A stretch of 34,569 nucleotides of DNA from Klebsiella pneumoniae (GCA_945861225.1 CAMATU010000019.1:1-34569); one strand, 5' to 3'; shown: positions 22,693-32,010, counted from the first letter of the stretch. Notes: generated by a model from the letters alone, not told the origin. Translations and numbers: made by a program.

Positions 22693-25014
22693 ATGCCCAG
22701 GACATCCCTTGCTTTGTTGCCCTCTGCACTGCGCACCTCCGAGCTCATCATCCGCCACCGCTGGTTGATCGTCGGCGTGTGGATTCTGCTGGTGGCGGCC
22801 GCAGGATCCGGCTTGCATCTGCTCAAATTCAACAACAATCACCGCTTGTATTTCAGCCCGGATAATCCACAGCTGCTGGCTTTCAACGCGCTCGAAGACA
22901 CCTTCGTCAAAAACGATACACTGAATTTTGTGCTCGCCCCGCCCGGCGGGCAGATCTTCAGCGCGCAGACGCTCGCGATTGTCGCCGAGCTAACCCATGC
23001 AGCCTGGCAGATCCCCTACTCCTCGCGCGTGGATTCGCTGACTAATTTCCAACATACCGAAGGCCATGACGACGAACTCCTCGTGCGTGATCTCGTGCCC
23101 GACCCGGCCCACCTTACGGCACAGAATCTCACCGAGATTCGACGCTTGGCGTTAGCGGAGCCCTTGCTCAACGGCGCGTTGATTCGCGATGACGCGCGAG
23201 TTACCGCCGTGAATGTGGTAGTCCAACTCCCGCGCCTTGACGAGGCACATGAGGTGCCCACCGTAGTCAAAGCTGCACGCACACTGGCGGCAGATTTCGA
23301 GCAACGCTACCCAGGACTGAAAATACATCTCACGGGCGTCGTCATGATGGACAACGCCTTTGCCGAAGCGGCACTCGACGACACCACGACGCTGATTCCG
23401 CTCAGCTTCGGCCTGATGATTCTGTTGGTGGGCTTGTTGATCGGCGGCTTCCGTGGCGCGCTGTGCTGCGTGCTCGTGATTGGGCTCGCGATTGTCATTG
23501 CGATGGGGATCGCGGGCTTCATTGGCTATCCGGTATCGGCGGCGACCTCGGCGGCGCCCGTGATTATTCTGACGGTGGCGATTGCCAACTGCGTGCATGT
23601 GCTCGACGCCTATTTGCAAGGCCTGCATAACGGGCAGGCGCAGCACGCAGCCCTGGTCGACGCGCTGCGTTACAACCTGAAGCCGATTTTCCTGGCCAGC
23701 CTCACCACAGTGATCGGCTTCCTCACCTTTAATTTCTCTGAGGTCCCGCCGTTTCGCCAACTCGGCAATCTGGTCGCCTTCGGCGATGTCGCTTCTTATC
23801 TGCTCGCGCTCACTTTGCTCCCTGCGTTACTTGCGATACTGCCAGCCCGGCGGCCATTTCAAAGTCCATTACCGCTGGCCGCGTTGTCATCGCTAGCCAG
23901 CTTTGTGATTGCGCGGCGCCGTCCGCTGGTGGCCTTCATCGGGGCTGGCGCGTTGGCCCTGATCGCGTGTATTCCACGCAACGAGCTCAACGATGTGTTC
24001 GTGGAGTACTTTGATCAGGCGATCGAGTTCCGACGCGCCACGGATTTCACGGTAAAGAATCTGACTGGGGTCTATCACTTCTACTACACCTTGGAAGCAG
24101 GTGCTGAAAACGGCATCAACGAACCGGCATTTCTGCGCGACACCGCAACTTTTACCGACTGGTTACGCGCACAGCCCGAAGTGAAGCACGTCGCGAGCTA
24201 CACCGACATTCTGCAGCGCCTGAACAAGAACCTGCACAACGACAATCCGGCCATGCACCAAGTGCCCGAGACGCGCGAACTGGCTGCCCAATACCTGCTG
24301 CTATATGAAATGTCGCTGCCCTACGGGCTTGATCTGAACAATCAGATCAGTGTCGATAAATCTGCGCTTAAGGTAAGCGTCGGCATGGACACCCTCTCAA
24401 GTCGCGCCGCCATCGCGTTTAATACGCGAGCCGAGACTTGGTTGAAGCAACACGCGCGCCACGTCACCGCGAGCGCGGGTTCGGGCACGGCTCTGATGTT
24501 TTCCCAGCTTGGCCTGCGCAATATCTCCTCGATGCTGATCGGCACGGTATGCGCGCTCGTCCTCATTTCTGGTGTGCTGCTATTGATGCTCCGCTCAGTC
24601 AAGCTGGGATTGATCAGTCTGATTCCCAATTTATTGCCGCTCGCCGTGGGGTTCGGTGCCTGGGGGCTCTGCGTGGGGCAAGTCGGCTTATCGCTGTCCG
24701 TCGTCGCCAGCATGTCGCTTGGCATCATCATCGACGATACCGTCCACTTCCTGGTCAAGTACCAGCGCGCACGCGCTGGCCTGAAGCTCGCACCGGAAGC
24801 TGCCGTGCGTTACGCCTTCCAGGTGAACGGGCGCGCGATGATCGTCACTTCACTGGTGCTGGTGGTCGGCTTTCTCACGTTGTCCCTGTCGAAATTCGAA
24901 TTGAATGCCGGTATGGGCCTGCTCACGGCCGCAGTCATCGCACTCGCCGTACTCGCCGATCTTTTCTTCCTGTCGCCATTGCTGTTGCTAATCGAAGGAC
25001 GTCGGCATGCTTAA
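22693..25014 (+). CDS. RND superfamily (MMPL-type) transporter
   Basis: This 773-residue integral membrane protein has one N-terminal helix (LIVGVWILLVAAAGSGL), a periplasmic loop of about 190 residues, a block of helices from about 230 (LIPLSFGLMILLVGLLIGG, then SAAPVIILTVAIANCVHVLDAYL), a second large loop, and a second block from about 610. Two segments of the GxxxDD/VHxLD type (NCVHVLDAYLQG and GIIIDDTVHFLVKY) are the intramembrane proton-relay motifs of the family. It is likely to export or move hydrophobic compounds such as lipids or hopanoids. The end overlaps the following gene by eight bases. No clear ribosome site precedes the ATG. Confidence 0.88.
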   Translation: MPRTSLALLPSALRTSELIIRHRWLIVGVWILLVAAAGSGLHLLKFNNNHRLYFSPDNPQLLAFNALEDTFVKNDTLNFVLAPPGGQIFSAQTLAIVAELTHAAWQIPYSSRVDSLTNFQHTEGHDDELLVRDLVPDPAHLTAQNLTEIRRLALAEPLLNGALIRDDARVTAVNVVVQLPRLDEAHEVPTVVKAARTLAADFEQRYPGLKIHLTGVVMMDNAFAEAALDDTTTLIPLSFGLMILLVGLLIGGFRGALCCVLVIGLAIVIAMGIAGFIGYPVSAATSAAPVIILTVAIANCVHVLDAYLQGLHNGQAQHAALVDALRYNLKPIFLASLTTVIGFLTFNFSEVPPFRQLGNLVAFGDVASYLLALTLLPALLAILPARRPFQSPLPLAALSSLASFVIARRRPLVAFIGAGALALIACIPRNELNDVFVEYFDQAIEFRRATDFTVKNLTGVYHFYYTLEAGAENGINEPAFLRDTATFTDWLRAQPEVKHVASYTDILQRLNKNLHNDNPAMHQVPETRELAAQYLLLYEMSLPYGLDLNNQISVDKSALKVSVGMDTLSSRAAIAFNTRAETWLKQHARHVTASAGSGTALMFSQLGLRNISSMLIGTVCALVLISGVLLLMLRSVKLGLISLIPNLLPLAVGFGAWGLCVGQVGLSLSVVASMSLGIIIDDTVHFLVKYQRARAGLKLAPEAAVRYAFQVNGRAMIVTSLVLVVGFLTLSLSKFELNAGMGLLTAAVIALAVLADLFFLSPLLLLIEGRRHA

Positions 25015-25786
25015 GTTCGTTGTAATCTGTGTGCTCGGCTTGCTGTCTTTTAACATCTTGGCCGAGACTGCTGAAGAGAAGGGCCTCGCGATCGCGCTGG
25101 AGGCCGATCGTCGAGACGTCGGCTGGCAGGATGTCAGCGCAGAACTCAGCATGGTTCTGCGCAATAAGCACGGCCAGGAGAGTCGCCGCGAACTGCGCAT
25201 CAAGACCTTGGAAATGGCAGACGATGGCGATCAAAGCCTGACCATCTTCGATTCTCCGCGCGATATTGCCGGCACCGCCTTTCTGAGCTACACCCACGCG
25301 CTGCGACCAGACGATCAATGGCTGTACCTGCCAGCGTTGAAGCGCGTGAAGCGTATCGCCTCAGCGAATAAATCCGGCCCCTTCGTCGGCAGTGAGTTCG
25401 CGTATGAGGATCTGTCCTCTGCTGAAGTGAAGAAGTACCGTTACCGGTGGTTACGCGATGAACCGCTCGGCGCGCGCCTGACGCATGTGCTGGAGCAAAT
25501 CCCCGCCTACGAGCATTCGGGCTATACCCGGCGCGTGGTGTGGTTAGACCAGGGCATGCTGCAGCCGTTGAAAGTAGAGTTCTATGATCGCAAGAACACG
25601 TTATTGAAGACCTTGGAAATTACGGACTATGCGCAGTACCTGGCGCAATACTGGCGCCCCGCGCGGATGCACATGCAGAATCACCAATCCGGGAAGGCTA
25701 CCGAACTTAAATGGGCGAATTACCAGTTTCGCCGTGGCCTGACGGCTCGTGACTTCGATCAGAATACGTTGAAGCGGGCGCGCTAG
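25007..25786 (+). CDS. Periplasmic outer-membrane lipoprotein-sorting-type (LolA-like) protein
   Basis: This 259-residue protein has a signal peptide (MLKFVVICVLGLLSFNILA, cleavage near residue 19-20) and a beta-rich mature part with DGDQSLTIFDSPRDIAGTAFLSY, WLYLPALKRVKRI near residue 108 and YRWLRDEPLGARLTHVLEQIP. These match the LolA-like family (PF17131-type, from memory) found next to RND transporters. It probably binds a hydrophobic ligand handed over by the exporter and carries it through the periplasm. Its ATG lies within the last codons of the RND gene. Confidence 0.87.
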   Translation: MLKFVVICVLGLLSFNILAETAEEKGLAIALEADRRDVGWQDVSAELSMVLRNKHGQESRRELRIKTLEMADDGDQSLTIFDSPRDIAGTAFLSYTHALRPDDQWLYLPALKRVKRIASANKSGPFVGSEFAYEDLSSAEVKKYRYRWLRDEPLGARLTHVLEQIPAYEHSGYTRRVVWLDQGMLQPLKVEFYDRKNTLLKTLEITDYAQYLAQYWRPARMHMQNHQSGKATELKWANYQFRRGLTARDFDQNTLKRAR

Positions 25787-25838
25787 AGCTGCCTCGCCAA
25801 AAAAACAATGCCACGGAGAACACAGAGTAATAAAAGTA

Positions 25839-25937
25839 TAGGGCGGAAAAGCGCAGCGCCTTCCGCCGTATGCGAGGGGTGGCGGCGCCCGCTTGAAGCA
25901 TCCGAAATGGCGGACGGCGCTGCGCTTTTCCGCCCTA
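25839..25937. repeat. GCGGAAAAGCGC-family inverted pair (99 bp)
   Basis: The left arm 25839-25867 and right arm 25909-25937 are near-perfect inverted repeats of about 29 bases, separated by 41 bases without similarity to the interior of the 2568-2755 copy. The shape is that of a small two-armed mobile repeat (REPIN or MITE). It lies between convergent genes. Confidence 0.9.
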
Positions 25938-25965
25938 CTTTCTGAACTTACCCAGTCGTCATACC

Positions 25966-27894
25966 CTAAGCCGCCTCAGACTTCACCCCCGCCAGATTCC
26001 GCCATTCCTTACGACTTGCACAGCGCAGCTGCGCGGCTTCGAGCACCAGACGCAGGAAGTCGGCATAGCGATAGCCACCAAAGCCTGCCATCAAATTCAT
26101 CTTGCCATCCAAGCACCAACCCGGATTGGGATTCACTTCCAGCAACTTCACCTGGCCGGTCGCGTCAGTCCGGAAATCCATGCGCGCGTAATCGCGGCAA
26201 CCCAGCCGCTCGAACAAGGTGATCGACCAATCCACCATCTGCCGTCGGAGATCATCGTCAAGCTGCGCCTGACGGTACACGATGTCATTCCAATAGGGCG
26301 AGTCGGGGCACCATTTCGATTCGTAACTCAGGATTCTAGGTAACTCCGGCGGCAGCCCACTGAAATCGACTTCGAGCAGCGGAAATACCGTATAGCCGAA
26401 ACCGGGATTGCCAATGAGTGCGACGGTATATTCACGACCAGGGAGAAACTCTTGTACCAGCAGCGGTCGCCCAGGCAGCAAATTGCGCAATTCGGTGAGA
26501 TATGCCACTGCCTCTTCGGTGTTGTTCACCACCGCGTGTTGGGTAATCCCTAAGCTGCTGTCGCCCAGACATGGCTTGATGAGCGCCGGAAAGATCGATG
26601 GCAAGGTCGCGCCCTGATCATCCGGATCGAACAGAGATTCCAGCGGCACTGGAATATCAAAGGATTCCGCCGCAGCCCGCACCAACGCCTTGTTGTAACA
26701 CAGGCCCAAGGCCGCCGGACCTGCCCCACTGTAAGGAATTCCGAGCATCTCCAGCAAGGCCGGCACATGCAATTCCTTCAAGGCATCGTTGTTATAGCCC
26801 TCGTCACAGAGGTTGAGCACGAAAGTGGAATGCCGATTGCGCAGATCATTAAAGAAAGTGCTGTGATTATCGAGATAACTGAAGCTGTAGCCGGGCAGTT
26901 CGTTCAGAGCCGTCTTCAGGCGGTTGACGATTTCGAGGTCCTCTATGTTGAATCGACCATCGCGTTTGACGTCATCCGGCAGTCGCGGATCACCGAGCAG
27001 TACCGTGACCTCGGGATAGCGCACGTCACGGCGTTTCCGAGTGGCCTGCTTCAAGGGCGCCACGGCGGAAATAAAATTGCGATGGGCCATCATGCCGAGA
27101 TCCGCGTTGCGTGTGGACAGCGCCTCAAGCGCCCCGTGAAAGCGAATATCGGTGAAGCCTGCGGTTTGCAGCAGCTTGGTAATTAGGTCTCGGGAATAAA
27201 GACGCTCGGCATAGAACTGATCCGCAATCACGCCTTTTTCCGCATGGACCACCACTTCGCGCGAAATCATGCGCGCTGCGTCGGCAGACAACGAGCGCTC
27301 GCGACAGACGAATTGATTTTCGTCGATCCATTCCCACGAGCGACGTTCGAAATGCTCGCGCATCCAGTCACCGTCCATGAGATCTAGTACCAGCTTGCCA
27401 TTTGAGCGCAGCGCGCGCTTGACCGAGCTTAAGACATCCAGATCGTCTTCCTCGCGATCGAAGTAGCCGAACGAATTGCCCATAATGAGCACACAGTCGA
27501 AACTGGATTCCGGCACGGAAAATTTTCGTGCATCGCCCTCCTTGAAGCGCACGTCAAGTGTGCCGGTGCGCGCCCGGCGTCGCGCCAGGCTGACCAGGTA
27601 GCGGGATCGATCAATGCCAAGGACGCTCTTAAATCCGCGGCGCGCGAGCTCCAACGAGTGACGCCCCTGCCCGCAACACAAATCGAGCACGCGGTCATTC
27701 GGCTCCAACCCGGCTGCGGTGAGCACCGCGTCGATTTCGCGCACGGTGTTCTCGTCGTTCTCGACCACATCGCCATCGGTTTTCAGATAAAGCGAGTTAA
27801 AAAGATTGCGCCACCATTCATTTGGCAGATGGTGTTCAAGATCCGGGACGGGGCCTAAGGTGCGGTTGGAATTCGTCTTCGACTTGGCGTCCAT
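25966..27894 (-). CDS. Fused SAM methyltransferase and D-Ala-D-Ala-ligase-like ATP-grasp protein
   Basis: This 642-residue protein joins two enzymes. Residues about 60-275 form a class I SAM methyltransferase (motif I VLDLCCGQGRHSLELA at 69-84, VLGIDRS at 91-97, SFDCVLIMGNSFGYF at 131-145). Residues about 295-620 form an ATP-grasp domain like D-alanine-D-alanine ligase: NLCDEGYNND, GIPYSGAGPAALGLCYNKALVR, FPALIKPCLGDSSLGI, VQEFLPGREYTVALIG, and the metal-binding YARMDFR...LLEVNPNPG near 569-592. It could methylate and ligate an amino acid, peptide or small acid. The ATG at 27894 was chosen over an earlier open frame because GGAGAA lies upstream. It stands alone between repeats. The ligands are unknown. 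Confidence 0.87.
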   Translation of the reverse strand: MDAKSKTNSNRTLGPVPDLEHHLPNEWWRNLFNSLYLKTDGDVVENDENTVREIDAVLTAAGLEPNDRVLDLCCGQGRHSLELARRGFKSVLGIDRSRYLVSLARRRARTGTLDVRFKEGDARKFSVPESSFDCVLIMGNSFGYFDREEDDLDVLSSVKRALRSNGKLVLDLMDGDWMREHFERRSWEWIDENQFVCRERSLSADAARMISREVVVHAEKGVIADQFYAERLYSRDLITKLLQTAGFTDIRFHGALEALSTRNADLGMMAHRNFISAVAPLKQATRKRRDVRYPEVTVLLGDPRLPDDVKRDGRFNIEDLEIVNRLKTALNELPGYSFSYLDNHSTFFNDLRNRHSTFVLNLCDEGYNNDALKELHVPALLEMLGIPYSGAGPAALGLCYNKALVRAAAESFDIPVPLESLFDPDDQGATLPSIFPALIKPCLGDSSLGITQHAVVNNTEEAVAYLTELRNLLPGRPLLVQEFLPGREYTVALIGNPGFGYTVFPLLEVDFSGLPPELPRILSYESKWCPDSPYWNDIVYRQAQLDDDLRRQMVDWSITLFERLGCRDYARMDFRTDATGQVKLLEVNPNPGWCLDGKMNLMAGFGGYRYADFLRLVLEAAQLRCASRKEWRNLAGVKSEAA

Positions 27895-27994
27895 TGGGGA
27901 TTCAGTTCTCCAGAGTGCGGCGTGGAAGGAAGCATGATCCGGGCGCACGCTAGCGCATGCTTTGGAACTGTTCAAGGCATTAATGACCGGAAGA

Positions 27995-28118
27995 ATCGCG
28001 GCTGAAGCCGCGCCTACGAAGATAGAGAATCTTGTGCTTGTGCAGGAGCGGCTTCAGCCGCGATAGATGCCTACCGAAGCGGGATGATCCTGTGTAGGAG
28101 CGGCTTCAGCCGCGATGG
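27995..28118. repeat. Three AGCGGCTTCAGCCGC-type REP palindromes
   Basis: One inverted copy at 27995-28017 and two direct copies at 28041-28066 and 28093-28118, about 52 bases apart. They occupy the region between two divergent genes, where a promoter would be expected, so the repeats may affect supercoiling or protein binding there. Confidence 0.9.
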
Positions 28119-28217
28119 ACGCCAAGCTAGAATTCAGGTCTGCATGCGTGCCTGCGCGTTGACCGTGTGCGGGTCGTTCCACTAGAGTCCAGGGTTCCTC
28201 CAGACCTTAGGCCCGCC

Positions 28218-29693
28218 ATGCCGATTGCCCACATTTTGATCGCGAATCGCGGTGAGATCGCATGCCGGATTCAGCGCACAGCGCGCGCGTTAGGCCTTAA
28301 AACCACGGCTGTCTATCACTTCGCTGATCGGCAAGCCCCGCATGTGGCAGCAGCGGATGCCGCAGTTGAACTGCATGCCGAGGTGCCGACGGCCGCCTAT
28401 CTCGATGTTGCGCAACTGCTCGCGGCCGCGCGGCATACCGGCGCCGACGCCATCCATCCCGGCTATGGGTTTCTCGCCGAGAATACGCGCTTCGCAGCCG
28501 CCGTTGAAGCAGCGGGGCTGCACTTCATCGGCCCGCAGTCCACCGTCATCGACCTCATGGGCGACAAATTGCGCGCGCGCGAATTCGCGGTCCAACATGG
28601 CATCCCGGTCGCGCCCAGCGCAACCCAGCAAGGCAGCCTGGAGGAATTTGTGAGTGCCGCCAGTGCGATCGGCTTTCCGCTATTGATTAAGGCGGCCGCA
28701 GGCGGCGGCGGCAAGGGCATGAGTATCGTGCATCATGCGGACGAACTGGCGGCGCGCGCCGAACTCGCCGCCGGCGAGGCGCTGCGCTATTTCGCGGATG
28801 GCCGAATCTATGCAGAGCGGTATATCGAACGGCCCCGGCACATCGAAGTTCAGGTGCTGGGCGATGGAACCGGCAACGTGGTGCATCTGTTCGAGCGCGA
28901 ATGCTCCATTCAACGCCGCTTCCAGAAAATCATCGAGGAGAGCCCGGCGCCGAATTTGCCGCGTGCGCTGCGCGACGAGATCTGTGCAGCCGCCGTGAAA
29001 CTCGCCAGCGCCGCGCGCTATCGCAATGCCGGCACGGTGGAATTCATTCTGGCCCCGGATGGCGCTTTTTATTTTCTCGAGATGAACACCCGGCTGCAGG
29101 TCGAGCACCCCGTCACTGAATTTGTGACGGGGCTGGATCTCGTTGCAGCACAAATCCGCATTGCCAACGGCGAACCGCTATGGCTCGCGCAGCCCGACGT
29201 GCAGCAAAGCGGACATGCGCTGGAATGCCGGGTGTGTGCTGAACAGCCAGCGCAGGACTTTCGGCCGGCGACCGGCACCATTCGGCGGTTGCGTGTACCC
29301 GCAGGGCCGCACCTCCGTTTCGAGAGCGGCATCCAGGAAGGCTTGGCGGTGACGGCAGCGTTCGATTCCATGCTGGCCAAGCTGGTCTGCCATGCGGAGG
29401 ATCGCGACGCCGCAATCACCGCCATGCGCGAGGCATTGGCAGCAACGGTGTTACTTGGCGTCGATTCGAACTTGGACTATCTCGCCCAGATTTTTGCGCA
29501 TCCTGAATTTGTGGCGGGGCGCCTGCACACCGGCTTCGTAGTAGAACATGCGGCGAGTCTTGCGCCTGCGCCGTTGGAACCTGTGGATCTGGCTGCCGTG
29601 CTGTTAGCGGCGGCCTTGGCAGATGACGGCTTTCGTCGCATGGCCTACGCGATTCCCGAACCTCATGCCTCCATCGGCCATTGGCGGAACTGA
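28218..29693 (+). CDS. Biotin carboxylase subunit of an acyl-CoA carboxylase
   Basis: This 491-residue protein contains the complete biotin carboxylase fold: ILIANRGEIACRI at 6-18, GYGFLAEN at 82-89, the ATP-grasp glycine loop KAAAGGGGKGM at 158-168, RHIEVQVLGD near 207-216 and EMNTRLQVEHPVTE at 288-301. It carboxylates biotin using ATP and bicarbonate. It lacks the fused biotin-carrier domain found in the alpha subunits of methylcrotonyl- or propionyl-CoA carboxylase; that domain is encoded by the next gene, four bases downstream. The ATG at 28218 begins the conserved N-terminus. Confidence 0.9.
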   Translation: MPIAHILIANRGEIACRIQRTARALGLKTTAVYHFADRQAPHVAAADAAVELHAEVPTAAYLDVAQLLAAARHTGADAIHPGYGFLAENTRFAAAVEAAGLHFIGPQSTVIDLMGDKLRAREFAVQHGIPVAPSATQQGSLEEFVSAASAIGFPLLIKAAAGGGGKGMSIVHHADELAARAELAAGEALRYFADGRIYAERYIERPRHIEVQVLGDGTGNVVHLFERECSIQRRFQKIIEESPAPNLPRALRDEICAAAVKLASAARYRNAGTVEFILAPDGAFYFLEMNTRLQVEHPVTEFVTGLDLVAAQIRIANGEPLWLAQPDVQQSGHALECRVCAEQPAQDFRPATGTIRRLRVPAGPHLRFESGIQEGLAVTAAFDSMLAKLVCHAEDRDAAITAMREALAATVLLGVDSNLDYLAQIFAHPEFVAGRLHTGFVVEHAASLAPAPLEPVDLAAVLLAAALADDGFRRMAYAIPEPHASIGHWRN

Positions 29694-29697
29694 CACG

Positions 29698-30204
29698 ATG
29701 CCCATCACCTTACACTTCGAAGGACAGAATCACGAAGTCGAAATCCTGGCGCGGCAGCCACAATTTCGCTGTCGAGTCGGGACTGTGGAATATGTGCTCA
29801 GTGAAGCGGCAGCGCTGGGTGAGGACTGTTGGCTGTTAACAGTGGACGACCAGCAGTACCAGGTCTGGCGCGTCTGCGAAGGCGATCGGGTGCATCTCAA
29901 AATCGGTGCGCGGACTTTTTCAGTCGGCGTAATCGATGAGCTCGATGCCACCCAGCATGGCGTCAGTGGCGATGAACTCCGCGCGGATATGCCGGGCGTA
30001 GTGGTCGCTCTCCGCTGCCAGGTCGGCTCGCTGGTGGCGGCCGGCGATCCCTTGCTCACCATCGAATCGATGAAGATGCAGATCACGCTGAATGCGCCAC
30101 GGGCGGGCACCATAGCCACTGTGCATGTCGAACTCAATCAATCATTCCAGAAGGGCGAGCTATTGCTGGCCCTGCAACAGCACGCCGAGATCACGCCCGC
30201 ATGA
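29698..30204 (+). CDS. Biotin carboxyl carrier protein (separate subunit)
   Basis: This 168-residue protein ends in a biotinyl domain with ESMKM at 124-128; Lys126 would be biotinylated. MPGVV at 98-102 marks the start of this domain. The N-terminal about 90 residues resemble the BT (connecting) domain found between biotin carboxylase and carrier domains in fused alpha subunits. Together this gene and the one before it therefore equal one conventional alpha subunit cut in two. The stop overlaps the start of the carboxyltransferase gene (ATGA). Confidence 0.9.
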   Translation: MPITLHFEGQNHEVEILARQPQFRCRVGTVEYVLSEAAALGEDCWLLTVDDQQYQVWRVCEGDRVHLKIGARTFSVGVIDELDATQHGVSGDELRADMPGVVVALRCQVGSLVAAGDPLLTIESMKMQITLNAPRAGTIATVHVELNQSFQKGELLLALQQHAEITPA

Positions 30205-31808
30205 GCAGAATCCGCTCCAAACTGAACACCGGCTCCGCCGAATTTCGCCAGAACCATGCGGCGAATGTCGCGCGGATGACTGAATTCCGTGCACGTCAGG
30301 AGGCCGCGCGGCATGTGCGACCGGCGCGCGATGTCGAGCGCCTGTACAAGCAGGGCAAAATGCTGCCACGCGCACGACTGGAACGGCTGCTTGACCCGGG
30401 CACGCCATTCCTCGAACTTTCATCGCTCGCGGCCAATATGGCCTATGACGGCGAAGCGCCCGGCGCGAGCAGCATCACAGGAGTCGGCATGGTGAGCGGC
30501 CGCGAGGTGATGATTCACGCCGACGATTCCAGCATCAAGGGTGGCGCCTGGTATCCCCTCACCGTGAAAAAAATCGTACGTTGCCTGGACATCGCGATCG
30601 AAAACCATCTGCCAGTGGTTCATTTATGCGATAGCGCCGGCGGCTTTCTGCCCCTGCAGTCAGAGTTGTTTCCAGATCAACAAATGGCCGGCCGGATTTT
30701 TCGCAATCAGTCCATTCTCAGTCGCATGAATGTGAAACAACTCTCGCTGGTATTTGGCCATTGCACGGCGGGCGGCGCGTACATTCCCGGCCTCTCGGAT
30801 TACGCGGTGATCGTGCGCGGCACCGGCGCGGTCTTTCTGGCCGGGCCACCGCTGGTTAAAGCGGCGACCGGCGAAATCGTCACGGTGGATGAGCTCGGCG
30901 GCTGCGATTTGCATACCCAGATCAGCGGCACCTGCGACTACCCGGCCGATACCGAGGCGCACGCGATTGCACTCGGTCGCGAAATCGTCGCGCAATGGGA
31001 TTCGCCTGCGAAATGGCCCCTGCAACGCGATGCTGTGGAAGCCCCTTACTATCCTGCGGAGGAGCTCTACGGCATTATTCCCGATGACATCAAGCGCGGC
31101 TTCGACATGCGAGAAGTGATCGCGCGGCTGGTCGATGGCAGTCGCTTTCACGAATATCAGCCAGCCTATGGCACCACGCTCATCTGCGGTTACGCGAATC
31201 TGTGGGGGTTTAAAATAGGCATCCTGGCCAACAACGGGGTGCTGTTCAACGACAGCGCGCTCAAAGGCGCGCACTTCATCGAACTCTGCAATCAGAACGC
31301 GACGCCGCTGGTGTTTCTGCAAAATATCACCGGCTATATGGTGGGTAAGGAATACGAAGCGCGCGGCATCACCAAGGACGGCGCGAAGATGATTATGGCG
31401 CAGGCCTGCAGCCGAGTGCCAAAATTCACTGTGATGTGTCACGGTTCGTTTGGCGCCGGCAACTACGGTATGTGCGGACGCGCCTATGACGCGCGCTTCC
31501 TATTCAGCTGGCCGAATCATCAAATTGGCGTGATGGGCGGCGAGCAAGCGGCGCGCACCCTGGCGGAGGTGAAAAGAGGTCAGCTCGAACGCGCCGGGCA
31601 CGCGCCGAATGCAAGTGCTGTAGATGCGGTGTACCAGGAAACGCTCAAGGCCTATCAGGAACAACTGTCTGCGTACTACTCAACATCCAATCTGTGGGAC
31701 GACGGTATTCTCGATCCCGTTGATACGCGCAATGCGCTGGGCATCGCAATTAGTGCCTCGTTGAATGCACCGTTGGCTGAGCCGGGGTATGGGGTGTTTC
31801 GTTTCTGA
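30201..31808 (+). CDS. Acyl-CoA carboxylase carboxyltransferase (beta) subunit, methylcrotonyl/geranyl-CoA type
   Basis: This 535-residue protein has the two crotonase-like halves of acyl-CoA carboxyltransferases. Motifs include LLPRARLERLLDPGTPFLELS-like N-terminal sequence, DSSIKGGAWYPLTVKK near 110-125, CTAGGAYIPGLSDYAVIV near 188-205, GPPLVKAATGE near 215-225, and GSFGAGNYGMCGRAYDARFLFSWPN near 415-440. The GGAYIPGLSD and GPPLVKAATGE versions are those of the methylcrotonyl-CoA carboxylase beta group rather than propionyl-CoA. The acyl-CoA substrate may be methylcrotonyl-, geranyl- or a related CoA; the window lacks the other leucine-pathway genes that would settle it. Confidence 0.9.
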   Translation: MSRIRSKLNTGSAEFRQNHAANVARMTEFRARQEAARHVRPARDVERLYKQGKMLPRARLERLLDPGTPFLELSSLAANMAYDGEAPGASSITGVGMVSGREVMIHADDSSIKGGAWYPLTVKKIVRCLDIAIENHLPVVHLCDSAGGFLPLQSELFPDQQMAGRIFRNQSILSRMNVKQLSLVFGHCTAGGAYIPGLSDYAVIVRGTGAVFLAGPPLVKAATGEIVTVDELGGCDLHTQISGTCDYPADTEAHAIALGREIVAQWDSPAKWPLQRDAVEAPYYPAEELYGIIPDDIKRGFDMREVIARLVDGSRFHEYQPAYGTTLICGYANLWGFKIGILANNGVLFNDSALKGAHFIELCNQNATPLVFLQNITGYMVGKEYEARGITKDGAKMIMAQACSRVPKFTVMCHGSFGAGNYGMCGRAYDARFLFSWPNHQIGVMGGEQAARTLAEVKRGQLERAGHAPNASAVDAVYQETLKAYQEQLSAYYSTSNLWDDGILDPVDTRNALGIAISASLNAPLAEPGYGVFRF

Positions 31809-31839
31809 TCGAGACTGGGCAGCTCGTCTTGCTGGGTTT

Positions 31840-31867
31840 GGCCACACATCCACCTATGGTTGTGGCC
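31840..31867 (+). terminator. Possible stem-loop after the carboxylase operon
   Basis: GGCCACA and TGTGGCC form a seven-base-pair stem around a 14-base loop, about 30 bases after the carboxyltransferase stop. There is no U-tract, so it is only a weak terminator candidate. Confidence 0.3.
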
Positions 31868-31894
31868 GCATAGTAATAGGCATAGACGCATGTC

Positions 31895-31952
31895 GGCGGA
31901 TAACGCCCTGCGGGCTCATCCGCCCTATGAGTTCTCATCCGCCCTATGAGTT
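31895..31952. repeat. Palindromic repeat of a fourth family with a 19-bp tandem duplication
   Basis: GGCGGAT (31895-31901) and ATCCGCC (31918-31924) form the outer stem with GCCC/GGGC inside. The following 19 bases, CTCATCCGCCCTATGAGTT, occur twice in tandem (31915-31933 and 31934-31952). A half-copy (GGCGGATTACGCC) lies near 32767-32779. Confidence 0.8.
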
Positions 31953-32010
31953 CTGTGAGGTCTGCGATGCGTTGATTGCTGTCGCCCTAATGGGAGACGC
32001 TGCTTCCTCG

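Noticed and set aside
23152..23760. 202-codon minus-strand frame
   Set aside because: Antisense to the RND transporter; its HHxNH-rich sequence is what hydrophobic codons give when read backwards.
29680..29700. Frameshift splitting one carboxylase alpha subunit
   Set aside because: The first gene ends with a stop and the second begins four bases later with its own ATG and a complete BT-like domain; nothing is lost between them, so I treat them as two genes.
30660..31442. 260-codon minus-strand frame
   Set aside because: Shadow of the carboxyltransferase gene; no start signal and no motif.
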